Source: Paracraurococcus lichenis
Lineage (GTDB): Bacteria; Pseudomonadota; Alphaproteobacteria; Acetobacterales; Acetobacteraceae
DNA length: 64,000 nucleotides
NCBI RefSeq assembly: GCF_030657435.1
Contig: NZ_JAUTWS010000018.1
Coordinates: forward strand, 1-64,000
Direction of reading: 5' to 3'
Of the stretch, positions 17,626 to 25,821 are shown one piece after another. Below the pieces are notes generated by a model, which saw only the letters and a list, made by a program, of their open reading frames with translations, made no database searches and was not told where the DNA came from. Each line of letters opens with the position of its first letter. Position 1 is the first letter of the stretch. Both the position numbers and the translations under genes were made by a program.

Positions 17626-17856
17626 ATGCCGCAGGACAAGGGCAAGGGCACGGGCGAGCCCGGCTGGAGCGAGACGGAGAAGGGCCACGGCGCCCCCGGC
17701 GGCGGTGATGCCGGCGCGGCCGGCGAGCCCGCGCCGAAATCCGGCTATGGCGGCGACGCGCGGGCCGAGACCGAGGCCGCCGCCGCCGAGACCGAACGCG
17801 ACCAGAAGACGAAGCCCGACGCGCCGCAGCGGAGCGGCGACCGCCGGCCCGGCTGA
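17626..17856 (+). CDS. Small highly hydrophilic protein, unknown
   Basis: A 76-residue protein dominated by Gly, Glu, Lys, Ala and Pro, with no hydrophobic core and therefore probably disordered. A ribosome site (GAAGGAG) lies nine bases before the ATG, which supports translation. Small disordered proteins of this composition are often stress-related in this group, but nothing in the sequence assigns a job. It runs divergently from the MscS gene. Confidence 0.5.
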   Translation: MPQDKGKGTGEPGWSETEKGHGAPGGGDAGAAGEPAPKSGYGGDARAETEAAAAETERDQKTKPDAPQRSGDRRPG

Positions 17857-18045
17857 CCCCTGCCGCGGCCCGCCGCGCGGCCGATGACGCCGCCATCGCC
17901 ATGGCCCCGGGGACCTGGCCGCGCGGCGCCGGGTCGCCACCCGGCCGGGCGCAACCCCGGCCGCCGCGGCACCCTCCGCCGGCGCAACCCCGCCCCGCGC
18001 GCGGCGCCGTTGCGGCGGCGGGCGGCGATCCGGCAGGCTGTCCGG

Positions 18046-18681
18046 ATGTACAATCCGCCAGCTTTCCGGGAGGACCGCCCGGATATCCTCTACGGCCTGA
18101 TCCGCAATGCCCGCCTCGCCCTGCTGGTCTCGAACGGCGCGGGCGGCGTGCCGGACGTCACCCACCTGCCCCTGACGCTGGTGGAGGAGGAGGGCGTGCT
18201 GCTCGGCCACCTCGCCCGCGCCAACCCGCACTGGCAGGCGCTGCGCGCCGCCGGCCGGGCGCTCGCCGTCTTCCAGGGGGCGGAGGGCTATGTCTCGCCG
18301 AACTGGTACCCCTCCAAGGCCGAGCACCACCGGGTGGTGCCCACCTGGAACTACGAGGCGGTGCATGCCGAGGGCCCGATCGAGGTCATCGAGGACCCGG
18401 CCCGGCTGCACGCCATCGTCTCCCTGCTGACCGAGCACCAGGAGGCGGCGCAGCCGAAGCCCTGGTCGGTCGCCGATGCGCCGGAGCCCTTCGTCGCGGC
18501 GCAGCTCAAGGGCATCGTCGGCCTGGCGCTGCGGATCGAGCGGCTGGAGGGCAAGCGCAAGCTCAGCCAGAACCGGGCGGAGCCGGACCGCGCCGGGGCG
18601 GAGGCCGGGCTGGCGGCGAGCGCGGATGCGCGGGACCGCGCGGTCGCGGCGGCGATGCGTAAATTAGGGGCCGCGAAATGA
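18046..18681 (+). CDS. FMN-binding PaiB-like protein
   Basis: A 211-residue protein of the PaiB family (FMN-binding split barrel, annotated as negative transcriptional regulator). Family landmarks are the start MYNPPAFREDR, HLPLTLVEEEGVLLGHLARANPHW, the strongly conserved VSPNWYPSK and VPTWNYEAVHAEG, and KGIVGLALRIERLEGKRKLSQNR. The ATG at 18046 matches the usual family N-terminus; the frame is open upstream through low-complexity sequence. Regulatory target is unknown. Confidence 0.88.
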   Translation: MYNPPAFREDRPDILYGLIRNARLALLVSNGAGGVPDVTHLPLTLVEEEGVLLGHLARANPHWQALRAAGRALAVFQGAEGYVSPNWYPSKAEHHRVVPTWNYEAVHAEGPIEVIEDPARLHAIVSLLTEHQEAAQPKPWSVADAPEPFVAAQLKGIVGLALRIERLEGKRKLSQNRAEPDRAGAEAGLAASADARDRAVAAAMRKLGAAK

Positions 18682-18705
18682 ATCGCTCAGAGAGCTTCGT
18701 CGGCC

Positions 18706-19014
18706 TTAATCAGCATCTACCTGTGAGGATCGCCGATATTTGTCTTTTTTACTGAGTTGTGATGCACGCAGTCCATCTAACGCGCCGGACAACGCATCTT
18801 GCACGTGAAAACTTGGGTGGTTCTCGCTCGCCTTGGCGATCATATGCCAAAGATTTAACCTATATTTTTCTACTTCCCAGTCAGCGAGGGTGCGTATATT
18901 TTTTTCCTTGACGTCTAGAAAAAGACCGCTTGCCATTTCTTCAACTTCTTTGCGGCTTTGGCCCTTCTCGGCCGCACGGATCAACAGCAAAGCGATACGT
19001 TCGAAAGCTCTCAT
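18706..19014 (-). CDS. Orphan small protein in AT-rich DNA
   Basis: A 102-residue, charged, mostly helical protein (ERIALLLIRAAEKGQSRKEV...) without signal peptide. I do not recognise it. The whole stretch 18682-19055 is much richer in A/T than its surroundings and uses codons such as AAA, TTT and ATA that neighbours avoid, so it was probably acquired. No clear ribosome site precedes the ATG. It sits alone between the PaiB-like gene and a DMT exporter. Confidence 0.55.
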   Translation of the reverse strand: MRAFERIALLLIRAAEKGQSRKEVEEMASGLFLDVKEKNIRTLADWEVEKYRLNLWHMIAKASENHPSFHVQDALSGALDGLRASQLSKKDKYRRSSQVDAD

Positions 19015-19053
19015 AAGGAAATATCATATCATTCTCGTGTTGGAGTCGCAACA

Positions 19054-19920
19054 TTAAATTTTGCGGAGACGAAGTAAGATGGCCAGCCCGGCGAGCGTCA
19101 CCGCCCCGCCCGCCAGGTCGGTCCAGCCCAGCCGCTCCCCCAGCAGCGCCCAGCCGAGGACCGCGGCGAGCGGCGGGGCGAGGAGCTGCAGCGCCGCGGC
19201 GGTCGCCGGCGGCAGCCGGTCCAGCATGACGAAGAACAGCGCATAGCCGCCGATCCCGACCACCAGCACGCCATAGGCCAGCGCCAGCACCAGGGTCAGG
19301 CTCGGCGCCGGCGGCAGCGCCGGCTCGGCCAGCCCGGCGATGACGAGCAGCGTCGCCGCCGCGACCGTCGTCTGCGCGGCATTGGCGGTCCAGGGCTCGA
19401 TCCGCCGCCGCGCCGGGGCGAAGGCGAGGATGCCGGCCGCCTGGCTCAGCGCCCCGCCGAGCGCGAGGGCGACGCCCCAGAGTTCCGCCACCGCCACGCC
19501 CCCGGCGCCGCGGCCGGCCCCGAGCACCGCCACCCCCAGCCAGCCGAGTCCGAGACCCGCCCAGGCCAGCGGCGGGATGCGCTGCCGGAGGAACAGCGCC
19601 TCCCCGCCCGCGACGAAGAGCGGCGTGGTGGCCGAGAGCAGCGCGACCAGGCCCGAGGGCAGCACGCGCGAGGCCGTCCAGGCCCCCGCCAGGTAGAGCG
19701 CCGAGCCGAAGACGCCCATGGCGACGAGGCGCCAGGCATCGGCGCGGGCCGGCAGCGCCGCGCGGCGCCAGGCGACCACCGCCAGCAGCAGCGGCGCGAC
19801 GCAGGCGAAGCGCGCGGCGAGGCCCCAGAGCGGCGGCCATTCCGGCACCACGCCCTTGATGGCCGTGAAGGCGGAGGCCCAGATCGCGACGAAGAGCAGC
19901 CCCGGGCCGAGCCCCGCCAT
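19054..19920 (-). CDS. EamA/DMT-family exporter
   Basis: Inner-membrane transporter of 288 residues with ten hydrophobic segments arranged as two EamA repeats; the first begins GLLFVAIWASAFTAIKGVVP, the second ends LAGLAILLRLRK. Members export amino acids or other metabolites; substrate not evident. Length is normal and the frame intact, in contrast to the broken DMT gene at 60009-60906. Confidence 0.85.
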   Translation of the reverse strand: MAGLGPGLLFVAIWASAFTAIKGVVPEWPPLWGLAARFACVAPLLLAVVAWRRAALPARADAWRLVAMGVFGSALYLAGAWTASRVLPSGLVALLSATTPLFVAGGEALFLRQRIPPLAWAGLGLGWLGVAVLGAGRGAGGVAVAELWGVALALGGALSQAAGILAFAPARRRIEPWTANAAQTTVAAATLLVIAGLAEPALPPAPSLTLVLALAYGVLVVGIGGYALFFVMLDRLPPATAAALQLLAPPLAAVLGWALLGERLGWTDLAGGAVTLAGLAILLRLRKI

Positions 19921-20009
19921 CCCTGCCTCCCATGCAATGCTTCACGGCCGGGCGGGGACGGGCGGGATGGCAGCCCCTTGCCCCCGCCGCCGCGCCGGCC
20001 GGCGCCGGA

Positions 20010-20861
20010 TCAGCCCGCCGGGCCGCGGCGGCGCAGCGCCGCCTCGAGCGTGTTCTCCAGCAGGCAGGCGATGGTCATCGGCCCGACGCCGCCCGGCACC
20101 GGGGTGATGGCGGCGGCGCGCGCCGCCGCCTCGGCGAAGGCGACGTCGCCCGCCAGCTTGCCGCTGGGGAGGCGGTTGATGCCGACATCGATGACGATCG
20201 CGCCCTCGCCGATCCAGTCGCCGCGCACCATCTCCGGCCGCCCGACGGCGGCGACCAGGATCTCCGCCCGCCGGCATTCGGCGGCGAGGTCGCGCGTGCG
20301 GCTATGGGCGATGGTCACCGTGCAGTCCGCCGCGAGCAGGAGCTGCGCCATGGGCCGCCCGACGATCTGGCTGCGGCCGAGCACCACCGCGCGGGCGCCG
20401 GACAGGCTTGCCCCGGCCTCCCGCAGTAGGTGCATGCAGCCCTTCGGCGTGCAGGGGACGAGGCCGGGCTGCTGCGTCGCCAGCAGGCCGGCATTGACCG
20501 GGTGGAAGCCGTCCACGTCCTTGGCCGGGTCGATGGCGGCGATCACCGCCTCCTGCCGGATCTGCGGCGGCAGGGGAAGCTGCACCAGGATGCCGTCCAC
20601 CGCCGGATCGGCGTTCAGCCGGGCGACCAGCGCCAGCAGGTCGGCCTCGGTCGTCTCGGCCGGAAGCTGCAGGGTGGCGCTGTCGAAGCCGGCCGCGGCC
20701 GCGGCGCGGTCCTTGTTGCGGACATAGACGCCGCTCGCCGGGTCGTCGCCGACGCGCACCACGCGCAGCCCCGGCTGGAAGGACAGCCCGGCGATCCGCG
20801 CCGCGAGCGCGCCGCGCAGCCTCTCGGCCACCGCCTTGCCGTCGATGATGCGTGCGGTCAT
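20010..20861 (-). CDS. folD: Methylenetetrahydrofolate dehydrogenase/cyclohydrolase
   Basis: Bifunctional cytoplasmic enzyme of 283 residues interconverting 5,10-methylene-, methenyl- and 10-formyl-tetrahydrofolate, supplying one-carbon units for purines and initiator Met. Signatures: [14 protein letters not shown] (catalytic Lys in the Y-x-x-x-K motif), [36 protein letters not shown] and [12 protein letters not shown]. Its ATG overlaps the stop of the yggU-type gene (ATGA), so it ends a three-gene overlapping operon with yggT and yggU. Confidence 0.96.
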   Translation of the reverse strand: MTARIIDGKAVAERLRGALAARIAGLSFQPGLRVVRVGDDPASGVYVRNKDRAAAAAGFDSATLQLPAETTEADLLALVARLNADPAVDGILVQLPLPPQIRQEAVIAAIDPAKDVDGFHPVNAGLLATQQPGLVPCTPKGCMHLLREAGASLSGARAVVLGRSQIVGRPMAQLLLAADCTVTIAHSRTRDLAAECRRAEILVAAVGRPEMVRGDWIGEGAIVIDVGINRLPSGKLAGDVAFAEAAARAAAITPVPGGVGPMTIACLLENTLEAALRRRGPAG

Positions 20862-21166
20862 GCCAGCGTCTCCAGCCGGGAGGCCAGCGCCGTCGGGTCG
20901 CCGGCGACGAAGATGAGCTTCTCGCGCGCCGCTGCGCCCTGCGCGACCTCGGCGGCGGAGGGGGCGACGCCGAGGGCGCGGGCGAGGGCGGCGCAGACCG
21001 CCCGGTTCGCCCGCCCGTCCTCCGGCGCCTCGGTGACGGCGAGCTTCAGGCGCGGCCCGTCGGCGCCCGGCGCGAGGCCCAGCAGCCCGGCCCGGCGGGC
21101 CCGCGGCTGCACCTTCACCCGCACCGCGACGCCCGCGGCTTCAGCCCGCCACCAGGCCGCGGTCAA
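20858..21166 (-). CDS. DUF167/YggU-family protein
   Basis: A 102-residue protein of the DUF167 family, small alpha/beta fold, unknown role. Typical parts are [45 protein letters not shown] and [12 protein letters not shown]. The likely start is a TTG at 21166 that overlaps the stop of the yggT-type gene (TTGA); GTG 14 codons later would cut off the first strand. Its own stop overlaps the folD start. The yggT-yggU order is conserved widely in proteobacteria. Confidence 0.85.
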   Translation of the reverse strand: MTAAWWRAEAAGVAVRVKVQPRARRAGLLGLAPGADGPRLKLAVTEAPEDGRANRAVCAALARALGVAPSAAEVAQGAAAREKLIFVAGDPTALASRLETLA

Positions 21167-21474
21167 AAATACAGCCCGCCCCGCCAGAGATAGCCGCGCA
21201 GCGCGCCGAGCAGCATCTGGGTCGCGGTGATCAGCAGCAGCACCACCAGCGGCGAGAGGTCGACGGGGCCGAAATTCGGCAGCACCCCGCGGATGCGGCG
21301 GAAGAGCGGGTTGGTGACGCGGTCGAGGAAATCCGAGATCGTCCAGACCAGGCGGTTGCGGGTGTCGAGGACGCCGAATTGCACCAGGAGCTGGACGATG
21401 ACGGCCAGCACCACCGCCCACCAGAGCAGGTCGAGCACGGCGCCCGCCAGATAGAAGATCACATCCAGGAACAT
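21163..21474 (-). CDS. YggT-family membrane protein
   Basis: A 103-residue inner-membrane protein with two hydrophobic regions (IFYLAGAVLDLLWWAVVLAVI and LVVLLLITATQMLLG) around the characteristic SDFLDRVTNPLFRRIRGVLP. The family has been linked to osmotic stress and to septum or membrane organisation; no catalytic motif. First gene of the overlapping set yggT-yggU-folD. Confidence 0.9.
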   Translation of the reverse strand: MFLDVIFYLAGAVLDLLWWAVVLAVIVQLLVQFGVLDTRNRLVWTISDFLDRVTNPLFRRIRGVLPNFGPVDLSPLVVLLLITATQMLLGALRGYLWRGGLYF

Positions 21475-21613
21475 CGACCATCCCGCCGGAAACGCTGGCG
21501 CAACCTAGTGAGGTGCCATGGCTGCGGCAAGCGCAGCAGGCGCTTGACCTGCCCCGCGGGGTGGGGCATATGCGCGCTCCCCGCGGCACCCCAATGCCGC
21601 AGGCGAGTGGTAC

Positions 21614-21689
21614 GGGGCTGTAGCTCAGTTGGGAGAGCGCGTCGTTCGCAATGACGAGGCCAGCGGTTCGATCCCGCTCAGCTCCACCA
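21614..21689 (+). tRNA. tRNA-Ala (anticodon CGC)
   Basis: A 76-nt cloverleaf read by eye: acceptor stem GGGGCTG paired with CAGCTCC including the alanine identity pair G3:U70; D-arm with AGTTGGGA; anticodon loop TTCGCAA with anticodon CGC (reads GCG); T-arm with TTCGATC; encoded CCA end. No integrase gene or duplicated tRNA 3' end is visible nearby. Confidence 0.95.
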
Positions 21690-22031
21690 TTCCCCCCTTC
21701 TCCCGCATCATGGACCGGGCCCGGCACGCCAGTTGATGGCGTGAGCATGTGCCAGGCCGACCGCGGCTGCCCGCCTCGGGGCAGGCCTGCTTCCACTCCG
21801 CCCTGGGATCCGCGGCGGCGCATGGGTGGCGCGCGCCCGGGCCCGGCAGCGGCGGATCCATCGACACGAGGCCCCGCGGCGGCGATGCGCCCGGTCCGCC
21901 CTGCGGGCCGGGCAGCCCGCACCTCCGTCCCGTCCGGCGAGATTCGTCTCCAGGCCCGGCGCCCGCGCCATCGGCATGCCTGCGGCCGGGCGGGGGTGGA
22001 AGGCGTATCACGGGCCCGCGAAGGGTCCCGG
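21690..22031. other. Intergenic region after tRNA-Ala
   Basis: About 340 bases with no convincing gene. It is GC-rich with short direct and inverted GC repeats. Open frames here are low-complexity and lack ribosome sites. Confidence 0.5.
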
Positions 22032-22056
22032 CGCCCTGCCCGGCGCGGGCAGGGCG
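22032..22056 (-). terminator. Terminator-like hairpin after the response regulator gene
   Basis: Perfect 10-bp inverted repeat CGCCCTGCCC/GGGCAGGGCG with a 5-nt loop, beginning eight bases beyond the minus-strand stop at 22064. No T-tract. Confidence 0.5.
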
Positions 22057-22063
22057 GCCCGGA

Positions 22064-22783
22064 TCAGGCCGCCAGCCGCTCCGGCACCCGCGGGTCCAGC
22101 CGATAGGCGCCGCGGTCCGTCAGCAGGAGCTGCGGATTGGCCGGATCGGACTCCATCTTCTGCCGCAGCCGGTAGATATGCGTCTCCAGCGTGTGGGTGG
22201 TCACGCCGCTGTTGAAGCCCCAGACATCGGCCAGCAGCGTGGTCCGGTTCACCGGCGCCGAATTGGCCCGCAGCAGGTATTTCAGGATCCGGCACTCCTT
22301 GTCGGTCAGCCGGACCTTGCGGTTCTTCGCCGGGTCCAGCAGCAGCCGGGCGCTCGGGCGGAAGAGGTAATGGCCGATGCTGAAGACCGCGTCCTCGGAA
22401 TTGTCGAAGACGCGGAGCTGGGCGCGCAGCCGGGCCAGCAGCTCGGACAGGCGGAAGGGCTTGGCGACATAGTCGTTCGCCCCGGCCTCGAGGCCGCGGA
22501 CCACGTCCTGCTCGGCATCCGCGCCGGTCAGCATGATCACCGGCATCTTGCGCCCTTCGCGGCGCAGGCGGGCGCAGAAGTCGCGGCCATCGCCATCGGG
22601 CAGGCCGATATCGAGCAGGACCGCGTCGTAGCGGCAATCGGGATCCTCGAGCTTCGCGGTCGCCTCGGCGGTCGTGCCCACGGCATCGGCGACGAACTCG
22701 CCATCCAGCGCGATCTGCTCGGCCAGGGTGGAGCGGAGGTCGACATCGTCCTCGACGATGAGGATCGGGCGGGCGAGGGTCAT
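22064..22783 (-). CDS. OmpR-family response regulator
   Basis: A 239-residue two-component regulator. Receiver domain: acidic pocket EDD at 11-13, phospho-accepting Asp58 in LLDIGLPDG, Thr86 and Lys108 in KPF. The DNA-binding winged helix occupies the C-terminal half, with LTDKECRILKYLLRA, TTHTLETHIYRLRQKME and the closing wing LLTDRGAYRLD. Start ATG at 22783 has AGGAG seven bases upstream; earlier in-frame starts precede a non-conserved leader. No histidine kinase gene is adjacent, so it is an orphan here; its targets are unknown. Confidence 0.92.
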   Translation of the reverse strand: MTLARPILIVEDDVDLRSTLAEQIALDGEFVADAVGTTAEATAKLEDPDCRYDAVLLDIGLPDGDGRDFCARLRREGRKMPVIMLTGADAEQDVVRGLEAGANDYVAKPFRLSELLARLRAQLRVFDNSEDAVFSIGHYLFRPSARLLLDPAKNRKVRLTDKECRILKYLLRANSAPVNRTTLLADVWGFNSGVTTHTLETHIYRLRQKMESDPANPQLLLTDRGAYRLDPRVPERLAA

Positions 22784-23076
22784 GGCGGTCTCCTGTGTTG
22801 CGCGTCCCAGGACGCTAGCGCGGAGGCGCTGAAATTTTGCGCCAATGCTCAACCTGTGAGATTAGATACGCGGTTTCGTGTCCTCGGCGCGAAGGAATAA
22901 ACACCAACGGATGAACACGATGATGTGCGGTGCGACACGCACACATCACTTAGACAGGCGAAGTTTGGCGAGGGGAGGGGCCTCCTGCGGCAAGACCGCG
23001 GCAATGTCCAGGCGGTCACGGGATCCGCGGCCCGGCGTTGCCGCAGGACCACACCGGACCGGACCCCTCCCCACAC
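22784..23076. promoter_or_regulatory. Divergent promoter region between response regulator and antiporter
   Basis: About 290 bases between divergent genes; the stretch 22850-22950 is distinctly richer in A/T than the surroundings and probably holds both promoters. It contains GATGTG (22921-22926) and CACATC (22942-22947) as an inverted pair that might be an operator. I could not place -35/-10 boxes with confidence. Confidence 0.35.
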
Positions 23077-24327
23077 ATGGATCCCTACCTCGTCCTGCTG
23101 GTCGGCGCCGGCGCGCTGATCCTCCTCGTCGCCTGGCTGCCCATGGCCCTGAAGGAACTGCCGCTCTCGCTGCCCATGATCTGCGTCGCCTTCGGGGCGG
23201 CGACCTTCGGCCTCTCGGCCGGCGACGCGCCCAACCCCCTGGTCTTCCCCGCCGTGACGGAGCGGCTGGCGGAACTGGTCGTCATCGTGGCGCTGACCGG
23301 CGCCGGGCTGAAGCTCGACCGGCCCTTCGGCTGGCGGCGCTGGGTGCTCACCTGGCGGCTGCTCGGCCTCGCCATGCCGCTCTCGATCGCCGGCATCGCG
23401 CTCGTCGCGCAGGGGCTGCTCGGCCTCGGCATCCCCGCCGCCCTGCTGCTCGGCGCTGCGCTGGCGCCGACCGACCCGGTGCTCGCCTCCGACGTCCAGG
23501 TCGGCCCGCCCGGCTCGGGCGAGGAGGACGAGGTCCGCTTCACCCTGACCGCCGAGGCCGGGCTGAACGACGGCCTCGCCTTCCCCTTCGTCATGCTGGC
23601 GATCGGCCTCGAGCTGAACGACGGGCTGGCCGGCGACTGGCTCTGGCGCTGGGCCGCGCTCGACATCCTCTGGCGGCTCGGGGCCGGGCTGCTGGCCGGC
23701 TATGCCGTCGGCACCGCGCTGGGCTGGCTGACCTTCCACATGCCCAACCGCGCCCGCCTGTCCCGCACCGGGGACGGCTTCGTGGCGCTCGGCGTCACCT
23801 TCCTCGCCTATGGCCTGACCCAGTTGGTCCATGGCTACGGCTTCGTCGCCGTCTTCGTCGCCGCGGTCGCCATGCGGGCCGCCGAGCGCAACCACCAGTA
23901 CCATGATCGCCTGCACGACTTCGCCGAGCAGACCGAGCGGCTGCTGATGATGGTGCTGCTGGTGCTGTTCGGCGGCGCGCTCGCCGGCGGGCTGCTCTCG
24001 CCGCTGACCTGGGAGGGCGTGGCGGCCGCGCTGCTCTTCGTCTTCCTGGTGCGGCCCCTGGCGGGGCTCGTCTCCCTGGCCGGCGCCCCGGCGCCCTGGG
24101 ATGAGCGGGCGGCGATCGGCTTCTTCGGCATCCGCGGCCTCGGCAGCATCTACTACCTGGCCTTCGCCCTGAACCAGGCGCCCTTCCGGCAGGGGGAACA
24201 GCTCTGGGCCGTGCTGGGGCTGACCGTGCTGGTCTCCATCGCGCTGCATGGCGCGACGGTGACCCCGGCCATGCGGCTGCTCGATGAACGCCGGCGGCTG
24301 CAGGGCGTCCTGCCTCTGGGCGGCTGA
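23077..24327 (+). CDS. Cation:proton antiporter (CPA1/NhaP type)
   Basis: Inner-membrane antiporter of 416 residues with about twelve hydrophobic segments. The CPA1 ion-binding region appears as LGAALAPTDPVLASDVQVG (T-D-P) and TAEAGLNDGLAFPFV (N-D), and FFGIRGLGSIYYLAFAL near residue 350 is also typical. It would exchange Na+ or K+ for protons. The ATG at 23077 opens directly into the first hydrophobic segment; the TTG at 23038 would add a polar leader. Confidence 0.88.
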   Translation: MDPYLVLLVGAGALILLVAWLPMALKELPLSLPMICVAFGAATFGLSAGDAPNPLVFPAVTERLAELVVIVALTGAGLKLDRPFGWRRWVLTWRLLGLAMPLSIAGIALVAQGLLGLGIPAALLLGAALAPTDPVLASDVQVGPPGSGEEDEVRFTLTAEAGLNDGLAFPFVMLAIGLELNDGLAGDWLWRWAALDILWRLGAGLLAGYAVGTALGWLTFHMPNRARLSRTGDGFVALGVTFLAYGLTQLVHGYGFVAVFVAAVAMRAAERNHQYHDRLHDFAEQTERLLMMVLLVLFGGALAGGLLSPLTWEGVAAALLFVFLVRPLAGLVSLAGAPAPWDERAAIGFFGIRGLGSIYYLAFALNQAPFRQGEQLWAVLGLTVLVSIALHGATVTPAMRLLDERRRLQGVLPLGG

Positions 24328-24333
24328 GGCGTG

Positions 24334-24374
24334 CCGATGACCGAAGGGCCGGATGGCCCGGAGGTCTGAATCGG
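24334..24374. repeat. REP-like 41-nt hairpin, copy 1
   Basis: Nested stems CCGAT/ATCGG, GACC/GGTC and GGGCC/GGCCC around a GGAT tetraloop, with unpaired trinucleotides between stems. It lies seven bases after the antiporter stop. Another copy follows 22 bases later and a third is at 58277. Confidence 0.75.
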
Positions 24375-24396
24375 CTCGCTCGACAGGCAAGGTGAT

Positions 24397-24437
24397 CCGA
24401 TGACCGCAGGGCCGGATGGCCCGGAGGTCTGAATCGA
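24397..24437. repeat. REP-like 41-nt hairpin, copy 2
   Basis: Same length and orientation as copy 1, differing by GCA for GAA between stems and by one base in the last outer pair (ATCGA). Two adjacent copies resemble REP doublets, although both face the same way. Confidence 0.75.
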
Positions 24438-24516
24438 ACCGCCCAACACACAAGGCGCGGTTGGCGCCGCCGGCGCCGCGCTGCATTCTGACGCTGGAAC
24501 CGCAGGAGGCACATCC

Positions 24517-25113
24517 ATGTCCGCGACCCATGCCACGCCGCCCAGCCTGACCGGGCGCTTCCCGCTGGTCCGCCGGATGGCGGCGGGCTGGTGGGTCTTC
24601 GTCCTGCGCGGGGCGGTCGCCATCCTCTTCGGCATCCTGGCGACGGTCGCGCCGGGGGCGGGGCTCGCCTTCATCCTCGGCGTGCTGGCGGCTTGGATGG
24701 CGATCGACGGCATCTCGACCCTCTACCAGGCGGTCAAGGGCCCGCCGGAGCGGCACGGCGCCTGGTTCTGGGTGGACGGCATCGTCTCCATCCTCGCCGC
24801 CGTCGCGATCCTGCTGCTGCCCGGCGTCTCGGCCCTGACGCTGGTCTACATCACCAGCTTCTGGAGCATCGCCAGCGGCATCTTCCGCCTGATCCTCGCC
24901 TTCCGCCTCGGCAGCGTGCTGATGGGGCTGTTCGGCGCGATCGCCGTCTTCTTCGGTTTCTGGCTGCTGCTGAACCCCGGGCCGGGGCTGCTGGCGCTGA
25001 TCTGGATCGTGGCGCTGCAGGCCTTCTTCGCGGGTTTCGTGATGATCGGCTTCGGCTGGCGGCTGCGGCGCATCCACCACGATCCGCACGGGCCGGCGGT
25101 GGGGCGGGGGTAG
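24517..25113 (+). CDS. HdeD/DUF308-family membrane protein
   Basis: A 198-residue inner-membrane protein with six hydrophobic segments in three similar pairs, typical of the HdeD family (acid-stress related in enterics, otherwise undefined). Landmarks are WWVFVLRGAVAILFGILAT, GVLAAWMAIDGISTLYQAVKG and FWSIASGIFRLILAFRL. The ATG at 24517 has CAGGAGG seven bases upstream. A strong hairpin follows its stop directly. Confidence 0.85.
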   Translation: MSATHATPPSLTGRFPLVRRMAAGWWVFVLRGAVAILFGILATVAPGAGLAFILGVLAAWMAIDGISTLYQAVKGPPERHGAWFWVDGIVSILAAVAILLLPGVSALTLVYITSFWSIASGIFRLILAFRLGSVLMGLFGAIAVFFGFWLLLNPGPGLLALIWIVALQAFFAGFVMIGFGWRLRRIHHDPHGPAVGRG

Positions 25114-25136
25114 CGAGGGGGACGCCGTCCCCCTCG
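25114..25136 (+). terminator. Strong hairpin directly after the HdeD-like gene
   Basis: Perfect 10-bp inverted repeat CGAGGGGGAC/GTCCCCCTCG with a GCC loop, starting with the first base after the stop codon. It is the first of three hairpins in 90 bases. No T-tract. Confidence 0.55.
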
Positions 25137-25147
25137 TGCTCCCCCTG

Positions 25148-25168
25148 CCAAGGGCTTAAGGCCCTTGG
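25148..25168. repeat. Second hairpin of the 25114-25200 cluster
   Basis: Perfect 8-bp inverted repeat CCAAGGGC/GCCCTTGG with loop TTAAG. A third, imperfect stem (CCCGGTG 25182-25188 with CACCCGGG 25193-25200) follows. The cluster looks like a dispersed intergenic element rather than a simple terminator. Confidence 0.5.
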
Positions 25169-25239
25169 ATCCCGTGAGTCTCCCGGTGGACGCACCCGGG
25201 CCGAGGGGCGAAACTCCGCCAACCCTGGAGTGAAACGCC

Positions 25240-25821
25240 TTGCCCGATGCGCCGCCGACCACGGTCGTGCCCAGCCGCGCCGACCTCTTCCTCGGCTATC
25301 TCAAGATCGGCCTCTTCGGCTTCGGCGGCGTCGCCGCCTGGGCGCGGCGCGTCATCGTCGAGGAGCGCCACTGGCTGACCGAGCGCGAATATGCCGAGGT
25401 GCTCGGCCTCGGCCAGGTGCTGCCCGGGCCGAATGTGGGCAATGCCGCTGTCATGATCGGCCGGCGCTTCCACGGCCTGCCCGGCGCGCTGCTGGCGACC
25501 GGCGGGATCTACTGCGCGCCGCTGCTGATCCTGATCGGCCTCTGCCTGCTCTATGAGCGCTACGGGCAATTGCCCGCGGTGGCGCCGGCCATGGCCGGCA
25601 TCGCCGCGGCCGCGGCCGGCATGGTCATCGGCACCGCCATCAAGATGGTGGTGAAGCTGAAGCTGGCGCCGGAGGCGATCGGCATCCTCATCCTCGCCGC
25701 CTTCGCCGCCGCCTGGCTGCGCCTGCCCCTGCCGCTGATCGTCCTGGCGCTGGCGCCGCTCTCCATCGCCGCCTCGCTCTGGCGCGCCGGGCTGATCCTG
25801 CGGGACGAGGCGGCACGATGA
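25240..25821 (+). CDS. Chromate transporter, N-terminal-type half (short-chain CHR)
   Basis: A 193-residue membrane protein of the chromate ion transporter family, about five hydrophobic segments. Landmarks: YLKIGLFGFGGVAAWARR, the conserved EYAEVLGLGQVLPGPNVGN (PGP motif) and GALLATGGIYCAPLLIL. The start is TTG with GGAG upstream; GTG at 25267 is the alternative. Its stop overlaps the start of the second half (ATGA). Family members export chromate or related oxyanions; here the function is split over two proteins. Confidence 0.87.
   Translation: MPDAPPTTVVPSRADLFLGYLKIGLFGFGGVAAWARRVIVEERHWLTEREYAEVLGLGQVLPGPNVGNAAVMIGRRFHGLPGALLATGGIYCAPLLILIGLCLLYERYGQLPAVAPAMAGIAAAAAGMVIGTAIKMVVKLKLAPEAIGILILAAFAAAWLRLPLPLIVLALAPLSIAASLWRAGLILRDEAAR

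Noticed and set aside
21614-21689. tRNA-Ala as an integration site of a genomic island
   Set aside because: No integrase, no duplicated 3' tRNA end and no change of base composition downstream.
22849-25089. Minus-strand open frame of about 750 codons opposite the antiporter and HdeD-like genes
   Set aside because: Shadow of two well-supported membrane protein genes. It was useful only because its odd repeated segment exposed the REP-like elements.
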